In this document: positions 36,027 through 44,836 of the stretch, one piece after another
Layout: every line of letters begins with the position of its first letter
Position numbering within the stretch: the stretch's first letter is position 1
Source of the DNA: Ahrensia kielensis DSM 5890
GTDB lineage: Bacteria > Pseudomonadota > Alphaproteobacteria > Rhizobiales > Rhizobiaceae
Direction: 5' to 3'
NCBI RefSeq assembly: GCF_000374465.1
Contig: NZ_KB894529.1
Coordinates: 124,001 to 188,000, forward strand
Length of the DNA stretch: 64,000 nucleotides
Position numbers and translations under genes: made by a program
Notes under the pieces: model-generated
What the model was told of the DNA's origin: nothing
The model's input: only the letters and a program-made list of their open reading frames with translations
Database searches by the model: none

Positions 36027-36988
36027 TGCCAGCAGTGAAAATGGCACGCGCTGACTTACCAAAAGCGTACCACATGAAGCACCCGGGACCGCTTAATTCA
36101 ACACGCATAGACTATGTTGAAATACCCGAAGTTGTTTCCGATCATGTGATCTTGCCAGTAGGCAAAAACCTGCATGATGCTGTCATCGAAGCTGCCAAAA
36201 ATCTCGGCGGCGAGTGCGGAACGGCCTCTATCAATGGCGGAGAATTTTCTAAAACCCGTTTTACAACGGGCGGGCCAGCACGCGAGGGTAAATCAGCAAA
36301 TTACACCTTTATTCGTGACCTAGCGGACAAGCAAATTTTGATGGGCACTTGTTCATTTGGCTTTGCTGAAGACGCGCCGCATTTTGTTCATTGCCATGCG
36401 CGTTTTGTGAGCAGCAACCAGTCAACAGAAATGGGTGGTCATTTATTTGCGCCAGATTGCATCATCAGCGAGCCGATTAGCGCGCAAATGAATGTTTTTA
36501 TTGGTGCAAGCATTACAAAGCGCGCAAGCGAAGAAACGCTTCATGCCATTTTTGAAATTGATAAGCATGCCCCGCCGCAGATTAGCGACGAATTCGGCCG
36601 CGAATATTTCATTCGGGTTCATCCCAATGAGGATTTGCCCATCGCGCTTGAAAACTTTTGCAAAGAACACGGCATTGAAAATGCAATCATTGGCGCGTCT
36701 CTTGGCAGTCTTAATGCACCAGCACTCAGCATGCGCGGTGACATTCAAAAAGTTTCAAGTGTCGGAACCGAAGCTATTTCTTTTAACGGAGAAGTTATGC
36801 TGAATGAAAACGGCAAGCATACAGCCTCCATTCTAACGAACCTCGTCGATGAAGCAGGCACTGAATTTTGTGGCTATCTGATTAAGGGCCATGCGCCGAT
36901 ATGCATCACAGCCGAAATATATTTGATGGAAGTCAAAGACCCATCGGTATTAGCAACCATGCGCCAAGTCCGCGACGCAAGTTACTAG
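36026..36988 (+). CDS. Tandem PPC/DUF296 domain protein
   Basis: 320 aa containing two copies of the PPC (DUF296, PCC) fold. Copy 1 (about 40-165) runs from LPVGKNLHDAVIEAAKNLGG to HFVHCHARF and MGGHLFAPDC; copy 2 (about 195-315) from VHPNEDLPIALENFCKEHG through IGASLGSL to EFCGYLIKGHAPICITAEIY. PPC domains form trimers and, in plants, sit on AT-hook DNA-binding proteins; bacterial ones lack AT-hooks and have no known function. No AT-hook, signal peptide or membrane segment is seen here. The start is coupled to the ligase, implying a shared task, perhaps an enzyme or acyl-CoA/metal-binding accessory role. Domain calls are by pattern reading. Confidence 0.72.
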   Translation: MPAVKMARADLPKAYHMKHPGPLNSTRIDYVEIPEVVSDHVILPVGKNLHDAVIEAAKNLGGECGTASINGGEFSKTRFTTGGPAREGKSANYTFIRDLADKQILMGTCSFGFAEDAPHFVHCHARFVSSNQSTEMGGHLFAPDCIISEPISAQMNVFIGASITKRASEETLHAIFEIDKHAPPQISDEFGREYFIRVHPNEDLPIALENFCKEHGIENAIIGASLGSLNAPALSMRGDIQKVSSVGTEAISFNGEVMLNENGKHTASILTNLVDEAGTEFCGYLIKGHAPICITAEIYLMEVKDPSVLATMRQVRDASY

Positions 36989-36997
36989 CTTTTATTG

Positions 36998-37339
36998 TCA
37001 GCCCTTGGCTATGCCATAGAGGTTGGTTGAACGGGCACCAGATCGACAATAGGCATAGATAGGACGCTCCAAATCATCGAGCGCGGTGCGTGTGTCTTCA
37101 ATATTCTCCGGTGTCATTCCCATTTTTGTCACGGGAATATAACGGATAGCTAAACCTGCTTCATTAGCCGCGGCTTCAATGAGTTCAAAATTCGGTTGAT
37201 CCGCTGATTCTCCATCCGGTCTATTGCAGATGATAGATTTATATCCAGCAGCTTTAATGTCAGCGACTTGTTCAGGTGTAATTTGCCCTGAAACAGCAAC
37301 TTCATCATCAATTTTACGGTAATCATCAGGCAAATTCAT
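36998..37339 (-). CDS. TIGR01244/DUF442 family protein, phosphatase/sulfurtransferase-like
   Basis: 113 aa, cytoplasmic. The fold is that of small Cys-based phosphatases: YRKIDDEVAVSGQITPEQV, SIICNRPDGE and the loop YCRSGARSTNLYG with a CRSG(A/T)RS nucleophile. This domain also occurs fused to beta-lactamase-like (persulfide dioxygenase/BLH) proteins, which links it to sulfide metabolism in some bacteria; here it stands alone. The ATG at 37339 was chosen; 37354 is another option and the frame is open to 37408. Converges on the PPC gene with nine bases between stops. Confidence 0.8.
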   Translation of the reverse strand: MNLPDDYRKIDDEVAVSGQITPEQVADIKAAGYKSIICNRPDGESADQPNFELIEAAANEAGLAIRYIPVTKMGMTPENIEDTRTALDDLERPIYAYCRSGARSTNLYGIAKG

Positions 37340-37467
37340 AATTAAATCCAACATTGTTCTTGAACGCACAATAATATGCACTTGGCTTGCAATCAACGTT
37401 TTTAGCAAGTGGTTGATATCATCATACAGCTGTTTAAGCGCTAATCAATTTGGCCTATATAAGCGCT

Positions 37468-39318
37468 ATGCAAATTAGACGCCTCGATGAAATCACAGTC
37501 AACCAAATAGCTGCCGGCGAAGTCGTCGAGCGGCCTGCTAGTGTTATTAAAGAGCTTGTTGAAAACGCTCTGGATGCAGGTGCAACCCGCGTTGAGGTTT
37601 CAACAGCGGCAGGCGGCAAAACCTATATGAGCGTGGTCGATAATGGCCATGGTATGACGGGCGATGATTTGCAGCTTGCGATCTCTCGCCACTGTACATC
37701 CAAAATGGAACATGGCCTAAGCGCTATTCAATCCCTTGGGTTTCGCGGTGAGGCTTTGCCTTCCATTGGGTCGGTTGCCAAATTATCGCTAACATCACGG
37801 CAGCACGACGGTACAGACGGCGCGCGCATTGATGTAGAAGGCGGCACAGTGTCTGGCCCTAAACCCTCGGCAAGCAATCCTGGTACAAGGGTGGAAGTGC
37901 GCGATTTATTTTACGCGACACCTGCCCGTTTGAAGTTCATGAAGTCCGAACGTGCAGAAAGCACAGCGATCAATGATGTCATACGCCGCATTGCAATGGC
38001 TGCGCCTGCGGTTGGATTTTCACTGTCTGGCACCGAACGTCAAATCCTTGATTTTCCAAAATGCAGTGCAGATGCAGCTGGACGCAAAAAGCGTATCGCG
38101 CAAGTTCTTGGCCAAGAGTTTGCGGACAATTGCATTGAGCTCAATGTCGAACGTGACGGCGTATCCATAACGGGCCTGATATCGCTGCCTTCCTATCACC
38201 GTGGCAATGCGGCGCATCAATATGCCTATGTGAATGGAAGGCCCATTAAGGACCGCCAGATACTGGGCGCATTGCGTGGCGCTTATTCAGACATGTTGGT
38301 GCGTGATCGTTTTCCGGTTGTTGTTCTGTTTATCGACATTGATCCAGCGCTGGTTGATGTGAATGTGCATCCTGCAAAAGCGGATGTGCGCTTTCGCGAT
38401 CCAGGTTTGGTGCGCGGCCTGATTGTTTCCGGTATTCGCCATGCACTTGCGCAAGAAGGCGTTCGCGCTTCCACATCGGCCGCCAGTGCAATGAGCGAAG
38501 CTTTTAAGCCTGGCTTTCATGTGAATAATTCGCAGCACCAAAACATCGAAAGCCAACAAGGCTGGCAAAGGCCACTTGAGCAAGATTTTACATCTCACTC
38601 GTACAGCTCTGCCAATGGCTTTCATGAAAACTCACAATCTCGAATGTCTGATATGCCGCCTGTTGTGCGAGATTTGGCAGAGGTATCGCCGCGTACTGAC
38701 AACACAGAAGCAGCGCGAAAAGAAACACAATTTCCACTCGGGGCTGCACGCGCGCAAATTCACGACACTTATATTGTTTCTCAAACAGAAAACTCGGTAG
38801 TCATTGTTGATCAACATGCAGCTCATGAGCGATTGGTATTTGAGTCTTTGAAAAAAGCACTTTCAGAACGCGTAATGCCAAGTCAAATGTTGCTGGTTCC
38901 CGATATTATTGATCTGAATGCAGATGAAGCCGAAGCACTATTGGTTGTGAGCAATGAACTGGAACGGTTCGGACTTTTGATTGAAAGTTTTGGACCGGGT
39001 GCAATCGCTGTTCGCGGAACGCCTGCCATTCTAGGTGACACAGATACACATAGCCTCATCCGTGATCTGGCTGGTGATATCTTAGATGGTGGTCAAACTG
39101 ACGGTACGCTGCGTCTTAAAGACATGATCGAAAAAGTAGCCTCCACCATGGCTTGCCACGGCTCCGTGCGCGCGGGTCGCCGCATGCGCAATGAAGAGAT
39201 GAATGCCCTACTTCGCCAGATGGAAGCAACGCCCGGTTCAAGCACATGCAATCATGGACGCCCGACTTTTATTGAGTTGCAATTGGCTGATATGGAAAGA
39301 CTTTTCGGCCGTCGTTAG
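37468..39318 (+). CDS. mutL: DNA mismatch repair protein MutL
   Basis: 616 aa. The GHKL ATPase at the N-terminus has [37 protein letters not shown] and [10 protein letters not shown]; a variable linker follows (about 340-420). The C-terminal dimerisation domain has [12 protein letters not shown], matching the DQHAx2Ex4E endonuclease motif, plus [12 protein letters not shown] and CNHGRPTF. So this MutL is probably a nicking endonuclease, as in bacteria without MutH. The ATG at 37468 ([19 protein letters not shown]) matches the universal MutL start; the TTG at 37450 was rejected. Upstream DNA carries the promoter between it and the TIGR01244 gene. Confidence 0.96.
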   Translation: MQIRRLDEITVNQIAAGEVVERPASVIKELVENALDAGATRVEVSTAAGGKTYMSVVDNGHGMTGDDLQLAISRHCTSKMEHGLSAIQSLGFRGEALPSIGSVAKLSLTSRQHDGTDGARIDVEGGTVSGPKPSASNPGTRVEVRDLFYATPARLKFMKSERAESTAINDVIRRIAMAAPAVGFSLSGTERQILDFPKCSADAAGRKKRIAQVLGQEFADNCIELNVERDGVSITGLISLPSYHRGNAAHQYAYVNGRPIKDRQILGALRGAYSDMLVRDRFPVVVLFIDIDPALVDVNVHPAKADVRFRDPGLVRGLIVSGIRHALAQEGVRASTSAASAMSEAFKPGFHVNNSQHQNIESQQGWQRPLEQDFTSHSYSSANGFHENSQSRMSDMPPVVRDLAEVSPRTDNTEAARKETQFPLGAARAQIHDTYIVSQTENSVVIVDQHAAHERLVFESLKKALSERVMPSQMLLVPDIIDLNADEAEALLVVSNELERFGLLIESFGPGAIAVRGTPAILGDTDTHSLIRDLAGDILDGGQTDGTLRLKDMIEKVASTMACHGSVRAGRRMRNEEMNALLRQMEATPGSSTCNHGRPTFIELQLADMERLFGRR

Positions 39319-39402
39319 ACAGGGGTTGTCTTGACCGAGCACACAGATAGAGTCAAAAGCGCAATAGATACAACGCAAATTACCACTGATTAGGATACGG
39401 AT

Positions 39403-39618
39403 ATGAACATTCATGGTCTACAGGGCGCGAGCGAAGCCAAGCTCAAATATCTGGATGCTGATTTTCGTGTCATTAAGCCGGGTACATTTGTTAAATGCGC
39501 GATCACTGGAAAACTTATTTCTATCGAAGAGTTGAAATATTGGTCTGTTGAGCGGCAAGAAGCTTATATCGACGTTAAAGCCTCACTTGAGGCTGAAAAG
39601 ACGGCAAGCGTTAGATAG
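39403..39618 (+). CDS. DUF2093 small protein
   Basis: 71 aa, cytoplasmic, no hydrophobic segments. KLKYLDADFRVIKPG, VKCAITGKLISIEELKYWSV and QEAYIDVKASLE are the DUF2093 signature; the CAITG segment with a single Cys is conserved. The family occurs next to lpxK in many Hyphomicrobiales, and function is unknown. It follows mutL by 84 bases and its last eight bases overlap the lpxK end on the opposite strand. Confidence 0.88.
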   Translation: MNIHGLQGASEAKLKYLDADFRVIKPGTFVKCAITGKLISIEELKYWSVERQEAYIDVKASLEAEKTASVR

Positions 39619-40666
39619 AACCGTTTTTAATACGGGATTGATGGTATTTTTCAGCCGTTTCGAGAATGATACTATCCACATCTGTTTCGGCTTCAAAAAC
39701 CAATGAAACAGGAAGAACATGCGTTCTTTCTCTTAGCTCGGCCAACGGGCCTTCAATATGCGTTAGACGTACCGCATCTTTTTCAGTCGTCACAAGCTCG
39801 AGACCTTCAGCATTGGCTTTGTCGAGCAAGTGACGGGCATCACTGTGCGTATAAACATGATGATCGGCAAAAGAGTGCTTACCAACAAGCTTGCAGCCAT
39901 AATTGGCGAGCGTTTCGTAAAATTTTGTCGGGTCACCAATGCCTGCAAAAGCGAGGACATTCTTTTTTGAAATGCCGCGCACATGCGCCGGTTTAAGATG
40001 GCCATGCATGATCGGTTTTGCCGCGCGTGCTGCGGCACGAATAACTCTGTCTCCCCTGTCGCCATCACCAATACGCAAAATCGCCGTTGCCCAGCGCATC
40101 TGATCAATCAATGGCGCGCGCAATGGACCGCCTGGAATTACCGATCCATTGCCAATACCGCGCCGTGCATCCAGAGTTATTAAAGCATAATCATAATGTA
40201 ATGTGCGGCTTTGAAAGCCATCATCCATGATGATGAAATCACATCCTTGATCAATTAGTGCCTGTGCACTGTTTGCTCGGTTATGCCCGACGATTGTGGG
40301 TGCGTAACGTGCCAGCAACAAAGGTTCATCGCCAACCGCTGTAACAGTATCGCTTTTTGGGTCAACCAAATGTGAGCGAACATGAATGCCGCCATAACCA
40401 CGGCTGACAAATCCTGGGCGGTATTTGTGTTTTTTTGCAGCAATGGCAATGGCAATGGCAGTGGGTGTTTTACCCGTGCCCCCGACAGTCAGATTACCAA
40501 TACAAAGAACAGGTGCAAGGACGCGCTTTGGATCAGCTTTATCCATGCGTCTGCGTGCAACCGCACCATAAATTGCGCTGATTGGACCTGCTAAACGAGA
40601 CTTCCAACCGGGCGCTTCATACCAAAATGGAGGCGTTTCATTTCCAGCCAATGCGTTTCTTTCCAC
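39611..40666 (-). CDS. lpxK: Tetraacyldisaccharide 4'-kinase LpxK
   Basis: Phosphorylates the 4' position of the lipid A disaccharide at the inner face of the inner membrane; 351 aa. The P-loop is NLTVGGTGKTPTAIAIA, and FVSRGYGG, DPKSDTVTAVGDEPLLLA, FIIMDDGFQSRTLHYD and ALAFAGIGDPTKFY-like VLAFAGIGDPTKFYETL are family motifs. The frame begins at a GTG at 40666, 29 bases inside waaA; a TTG at 40651 has a better spaced GGAAAG and may be the true start. Either way it is coupled to waaA. Confidence 0.94.
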   Translation of the reverse strand: MERNALAGNETPPFWYEAPGWKSRLAGPISAIYGAVARRRMDKADPKRVLAPVLCIGNLTVGGTGKTPTAIAIAIAAKKHKYRPGFVSRGYGGIHVRSHLVDPKSDTVTAVGDEPLLLARYAPTIVGHNRANSAQALIDQGCDFIIMDDGFQSRTLHYDYALITLDARRGIGNGSVIPGGPLRAPLIDQMRWATAILRIGDGDRGDRVIRAAARAAKPIMHGHLKPAHVRGISKKNVLAFAGIGDPTKFYETLANYGCKLVGKHSFADHHVYTHSDARHLLDKANAEGLELVTTEKDAVRLTHIEGPLAELRERTHVLPVSLVFEAETDVDSIILETAEKYHQSRIKNGSI

Positions 40667-42011
40667 CCTGCGTGCCGTTTATGTCATCGTCATCAGACGT
40701 TTGATAAGCGTTTCCAAGCTGTGCATTCACAATGAGCGGTTGAATATAGGGGCCAAGCATGTCCCAAGTATCATCCAATGCACCTTCCATGTCGCTAACA
40801 ACGCGTGCTGCAGACATTGCCATCGCTGTTCTCAGCTTGTCATTTGCCAACAATTTGTACACTGCTTTGGCAAGTGAAATCTCATCTTCAACAAAGCGCG
40901 CGCCGTGTGCGGCAACCAATTTTTTATACGCCTCTTCAAATGCCGAAACGTTCGGCCCTGATAAAATTGCCGTATCGAGCACGGCAGGTTCTAGCGGATT
41001 TTGGCCACCTTCGCCTTTCAGTGATTTACCGACGAAAGCAACACCTGCCATGCGCAGATAAAGTCCCATTTCGCCAATCGTGTCGCCTAAAAAGATATCA
41101 GCATTTGCATCCGGCATTTTATCGACCGAGCGCATGGATACATTTAGGCCATACTCAACCAGCATTTTCTGAATATCTGCACTGCGCTTAGGATGGCGTG
41201 GCACAATAATTGTGAGCAGTTCCGGCCAATGTTTTTTCAACGCACGGTGAACGCGCGCAGCAACTTTTTCTTCGCCATCATGCGTGGAAATAGCAGCCCA
41301 TACGGGTCTGTTTGCAATTGCATTTTCGAGCTGGGACTTTGTTTCACTATCCACAGAAGGAATTCGAACATCTGCTTTCAAATTGCCTGTAACGGTTACT
41401 GGGCGTGCACCAAGTTCGCGAAAACGTTCTGCATCGCGTTCCGATTGTGCCGCGACATGATGAAAGTTCTCAAATAATGAGTCAGCAAGTGCGGATCGTT
41501 TCTTCCAGCGGTTAAACGAACGGTCTGACATGCGCCCGTTGATCAAGATTTGCGGAATACGCCGAGCACCAAGCTCCAATATGGTCATTGGCCAAACTTC
41601 TGACTCGGCAAAAATTGCGGCATCGGGGCGCCAATAATTGAGAAAACGGCTTACCGCTGGTTTTAAATCTAGCGGTACATATTGATGAATGACTTTGTCG
41701 CCCAAACGTTCGCGAACAAGTGCGGCAGACGTTGTTGTTCCTGTTGTGAGGACAATATTGAGGCCCTTTGACAACATGCGCTCTATCAAACCAAGAACAG
41801 CACCGGTTTCACCAACGCTGACTGCATGCACCCATACGAGCGGACCTTCAGGCCGAGGAAGAGAAGCTTTACCGTAACGCTCATGGCGGCGCGCATGTTG
41901 CTCTTTGCCACGCGAGGCACGCAATGCCACATAAGCGCCAAGAAATGGATATGCGGCGAGCCCTACCCAGCGGTAAGTCTGCAGCGCAGCACTTGCCCAC
42001 CGCTCACTCAT
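40638..42011 (-). CDS. waaA: Kdo transferase WaaA (KdtA)
   Basis: Adds 3-deoxy-D-manno-octulosonate to lipid IVA; 457 aa, membrane-associated through an N-terminal hydrophobic helix (VGLAAYPFLGAYVALRA). Motifs: VWVHAVSVGETGAVLGLI, LTTGTTTSAALVRERLG, IFAESEVWPMTI (catalytic Glu region), RHPKRSADIQKM and GEGGQNPLEPAVL. The ATG at 42011 (MSERWASAAL) was chosen; the frame opens two codons earlier with a TTG. Forms waaA-lpxK, an envelope operon. Transcription probably starts in the 188-bp region before it or further upstream at DUF4170/cysQ/pmbA. Confidence 0.95.
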   Translation of the reverse strand: MSERWASAALQTYRWVGLAAYPFLGAYVALRASRGKEQHARRHERYGKASLPRPEGPLVWVHAVSVGETGAVLGLIERMLSKGLNIVLTTGTTTSAALVRERLGDKVIHQYVPLDLKPAVSRFLNYWRPDAAIFAESEVWPMTILELGARRIPQILINGRMSDRSFNRWKKRSALADSLFENFHHVAAQSERDAERFRELGARPVTVTGNLKADVRIPSVDSETKSQLENAIANRPVWAAISTHDGEEKVAARVHRALKKHWPELLTIIVPRHPKRSADIQKMLVEYGLNVSMRSVDKMPDANADIFLGDTIGEMGLYLRMAGVAFVGKSLKGEGGQNPLEPAVLDTAILSGPNVSAFEEAYKKLVAAHGARFVEDEISLAKAVYKLLANDKLRTAMAMSAARVVSDMEGALDDTWDMLGPYIQPLIVNAQLGNAYQTSDDDDINGTQGGKKRIGWK

Positions 42012-42199
42012 TACCAATATCCAAACTAATAATATCCCGTTTCACACGTATTGTTAGAAACCGCGTTATGAATTTCAATTTTCGCGATAAACGTGTTTAA
42101 TTTGCTCGTGTAAGCCCCGTCAAGCAGTCGGGCCCACAGCTGCGATGAAGATTACCTGATAAATCAGAATAGCGGCAATCTTATGTTCAATTTAAGCGC

Positions 42200-42439
42200 C
42201 TATTTCTCGTCTTGCGGATCAAGCAAGCGGTGCAAATGCACAACGAAATAACGCATATGCGCATTGTCGACGGTTTGCTGTGCTTTAGACTTCCATGCAG
42301 CCACAGCGGATTCATAATTTGGGTACACGCCAACGATATCGAGCGCATCCAAATCACGGAAAGTTTTACCTTCCAAAGACGTTAACTCTCCGCCAATCAC
42401 CATATGAAGCAATTGTTTTTCTGTGTTGTCATCGCTCAT
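42200..42439 (-). CDS. DUF4170 small protein
   Basis: 79 aa, cytoplasmic. LHMVIGGELTSLEGKTFRDL, DIVGVYPNYESAVAAWKSKA, and AHMRYFVVHLHRLLDP are the DUF4170 pattern. The family is widespread in Alphaproteobacteria, commonly between cysQ and waaA as here. Function unknown. It starts 34 bases after cysQ on the same strand. Confidence 0.88.
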   Translation of the reverse strand: MSDDNTEKQLLHMVIGGELTSLEGKTFRDLDALDIVGVYPNYESAVAAWKSKAQQTVDNAHMRYFVVHLHRLLDPQDEK

Positions 42440-42473
42440 TAAAAAACCTCATTAGTTCATATCTTGTTGTGCT

Positions 42474-43310
42474 CTAGCTGAACGGTGTTTCTACGACAAT
42501 ACCGAGCATTGTTTTTAGTAGTTCTGGATGACATGCAACCATAACCGGCTTCTTCGGGCTTAGTTGATTGAGTACAAAGCGTTCGCCCTTAGCATCCAGC
42601 AAAACGCCGCCCGCCTCATGCAAAATCAAATCCGCCGCGGCAATATCCCAATCATGCGCATTTGGTTTGATGTAAGTACCCGCCATTTTACCCGCCGCGA
42701 CCATGGCAATGCGATAAGCAAGCGATGGCACATGTGGATGACGTTTATAAAAGGCAGTCGTTCTTATATCCATTGCATCAAGGAAAACACGCGCACCGCC
42801 AATGATGAGCGAGTCCTGGCTGGGCAGTTCAGCGTCAATTTTAATAATTTCGCCGTTTAGTTTAGCGCCGTCGCCTAATACGGCTGTATAGATTTCATCG
42901 CATGCTGGGCAAACTAAGACACCAGCAACAGGACGGCCATCCTCAACGATACCGACGGATACACACCAAACTTTTGAACCATTGATAAACCCGCGTGTGC
43001 CATCAATAGGGTCCACAATAAATGTGCGTTTTGCAGCAAGCCGCACAGATTTATCAGAATCTAGCGTTTCTTCAGAAAGCCAGCCATAGTCTGGACGCGC
43101 TGCCATCAAATGTTCTTCAAGATAAGCATTTACGGCATAATCTGCAGCGCTCACTGGAGAGTCACCAACCTTCATCTGTACATCAAGTTGTTTGTCACCG
43201 TGAAAATATGGCATTGCCAAGTTACCCGCATGACGCGCAACTTCAACGATCAGGTCCAAGTCTTCTTGGTAGCTGAATCCATCTTCATTATTCAACAAGT
43301 TCTTATCCAT
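42474..43310 (-). CDS. cysQ: 3'(2'),5'-bisphosphate nucleotidase CysQ (inositol monophosphatase family)
   Basis: 278 aa, Mg-dependent and Li-sensitive phosphatase fold. The metal site is formed by WLSEETLDS, IVDPIDGTRGFI and AHDWDIAAADLILHEAGG. SDNPVTAAD-like DSPVSAADYAVNAYL is also conserved. In this superfamily the choice is between inositol monophosphatase and CysQ, which clears PAP from sulphate assimilation; the alphaproteobacterial synteny with waaA favours CysQ. Starts two bases after pmbA's stop. Confidence 0.85.
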   Translation of the reverse strand: MDKNLLNNEDGFSYQEDLDLIVEVARHAGNLAMPYFHGDKQLDVQMKVGDSPVSAADYAVNAYLEEHLMAARPDYGWLSEETLDSDKSVRLAAKRTFIVDPIDGTRGFINGSKVWCVSVGIVEDGRPVAGVLVCPACDEIYTAVLGDGAKLNGEIIKIDAELPSQDSLIIGGARVFLDAMDIRTTAFYKRHPHVPSLAYRIAMVAAGKMAGTYIKPNAHDWDIAAADLILHEAGGVLLDAKGERFVLNQLSPKKPVMVACHPELLKTMLGIVVETPFS

Positions 43311-43312
43311 GC

Positions 43313-44650
43313 TTAACTGCCAGCCAGTGTCATTTCTGGAACCAAAATTGTAGGCGCAGCAGTGCCGTAATTTCTGTCCAAATCATTTGCAGGTACCATT
43401 GTCATAAACATGTCTTTTAGATTCGATGCAATCGTCACTTCAGACACTGGGAACGCAATCTCGCCATTTTCGATCCAAAAACCTGACGCGCCACGGCTAT
43501 ATTCACCTGTAACCATGTCTACGCCTTGGCCAAAGACTTCGGTGACATAAAAACCCGTTCCAACGGCTTTGATGATTTCATCCGGTGATTGTTCGCCCGG
43601 CTGCATCCATACATTGGTTGGTGATGCACCAACGGAGGTGCCACCACGTGCACCCCTGCCATTGGTTGGCAAACCAAGTTCACGGCCAATAGACGTGGAA
43701 AGATACCAGTGTTGCAAAACACCGTTTTCTACCATCGTCAGTTTTTCACCGCGAACGCCCTCGCCATCGAACTGCCGAGAAGCCTGCCCGCGCACAATAT
43801 TCGGATCATCAATAATCGTAATCTTATCATTGGCGATCTGCTTACCCATTTTTTCTTGCAGGAAAGAAGATTTACGGGCGACAGATGCGCCATTGATCGC
43901 GCTGTTTAAATGTCCCAAAATACCGCGTGAAACCCGTGGATCAAAAATAATTGGCACGGTTTGCGTAGGCATTTTACGCGGGTTTAATCGCTTTACTGCA
44001 CGCTCGCCAGCCGACCTTCCTATTTCGCTGCGACGATCAAGATCATTATAAAATAGTCGGCTGGAATAATCGTAGTCACGCTCCATACCGCTTCCTTCAC
44101 CGGCAATCACTGAGACTGAACAGCCAAAGCGCGTTCCCTGATAACTGCCTTGAAATCCATGGGAGGTTACAAGCACCATTCCGCCAACACCGGCAGATGC
44201 GCCTGCACCAGATGACTTTGACACACCTGCAATTTCTAAAGCTGCGGCTTCGGCTTCGAGCGCATCTTGTGTCAACATTTCTGCCGTTACGTCGCTTTTG
44301 TCATAAAGATCAAGATCGGCAAATTCTGAAGCTAACCGATCTGCGTCAGCCAAACCATTGAAAGTATCATCCGGCGAAACCTTAGCCATCGCAACCGCGC
44401 GCGCGGCAAGCATGTCTGGATTGCTCGATGTCGCTGCAGAAATACTAGCGACCTTCTGACCAACAAAAACCCGCAGTGACATATCGTCAGCTTCAGATGC
44501 ATCCGTCCCTTCAACTTTGCCATTGCGCACTTGAATTGACGTTGATCTTTGGCGTACGGCAACAGCGTCGCTCGCATCTGCTCCAGCGCGTTTAGCAGCC
44601 TCTACAAGTGCGGCAGCGTGATCGATCAAACTCTGGGAGTCGTCCTGCAT
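43313..44650 (-). CDS. pmbA: TldD/PmbA family metallopeptidase subunit (TldE/PmbA)
   Basis: 445 aa. Motifs: VRNGKVEGTDASEADDMSLR, VFVGQKVASISAA, HGFQGSYQGTRFGCSVSVIA, FDPRVSRGILGHLNSAINGA (helix lacking HExxxH, so the non-catalytic TldE/PmbA partner) and GASPTNVWMQPGE. TldD/TldE removes leader or damaged peptides and is needed for microcin maturation and CcdA degradation in E. coli. tldD is not in the window. Divergent from the Kef-type antiporter. Confidence 0.92.
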   Translation of the reverse strand: MQDDSQSLIDHAAALVEAAKRAGADASDAVAVRQRSTSIQVRNGKVEGTDASEADDMSLRVFVGQKVASISAATSSNPDMLAARAVAMAKVSPDDTFNGLADADRLASEFADLDLYDKSDVTAEMLTQDALEAEAAALEIAGVSKSSGAGASAGVGGMVLVTSHGFQGSYQGTRFGCSVSVIAGEGSGMERDYDYSSRLFYNDLDRRSEIGRSAGERAVKRLNPRKMPTQTVPIIFDPRVSRGILGHLNSAINGASVARKSSFLQEKMGKQIANDKITIIDDPNIVRGQASRQFDGEGVRGEKLTMVENGVLQHWYLSTSIGRELGLPTNGRGARGGTSVGASPTNVWMQPGEQSPDEIIKAVGTGFYVTEVFGQGVDMVTGEYSRGASGFWIENGEIAFPVSEVTIASNLKDMFMTMVPANDLDRNYGTAAPTILVPEMTLAGS

Positions 44651-44836
44651 ATTGTCTCCGATTGATGGTACGCGCTAAGCGCAAATTGTTATACTTGTCT
44701 TCTGGCACAAGATACGTGCAATATCTATGCAGTACTATGTATGAATAGCTTGAGATTTCATCAAGTTTTTGAGAGATCTAATTGTTGTCTCAAATTTCAA
44801 GCAATAACATACCGAATATTTCAAAGGATCAAGTTT

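Noticed and set aside
42012-42199. 188-bp gap between waaA and DUF4170, checked for tRNA or small RNA
   Set aside because: G/C-rich patches such as CAAGCAGTCGGGCCC are present, but no cloverleaf, no TPsiC-like sequence and no strong terminator were found.
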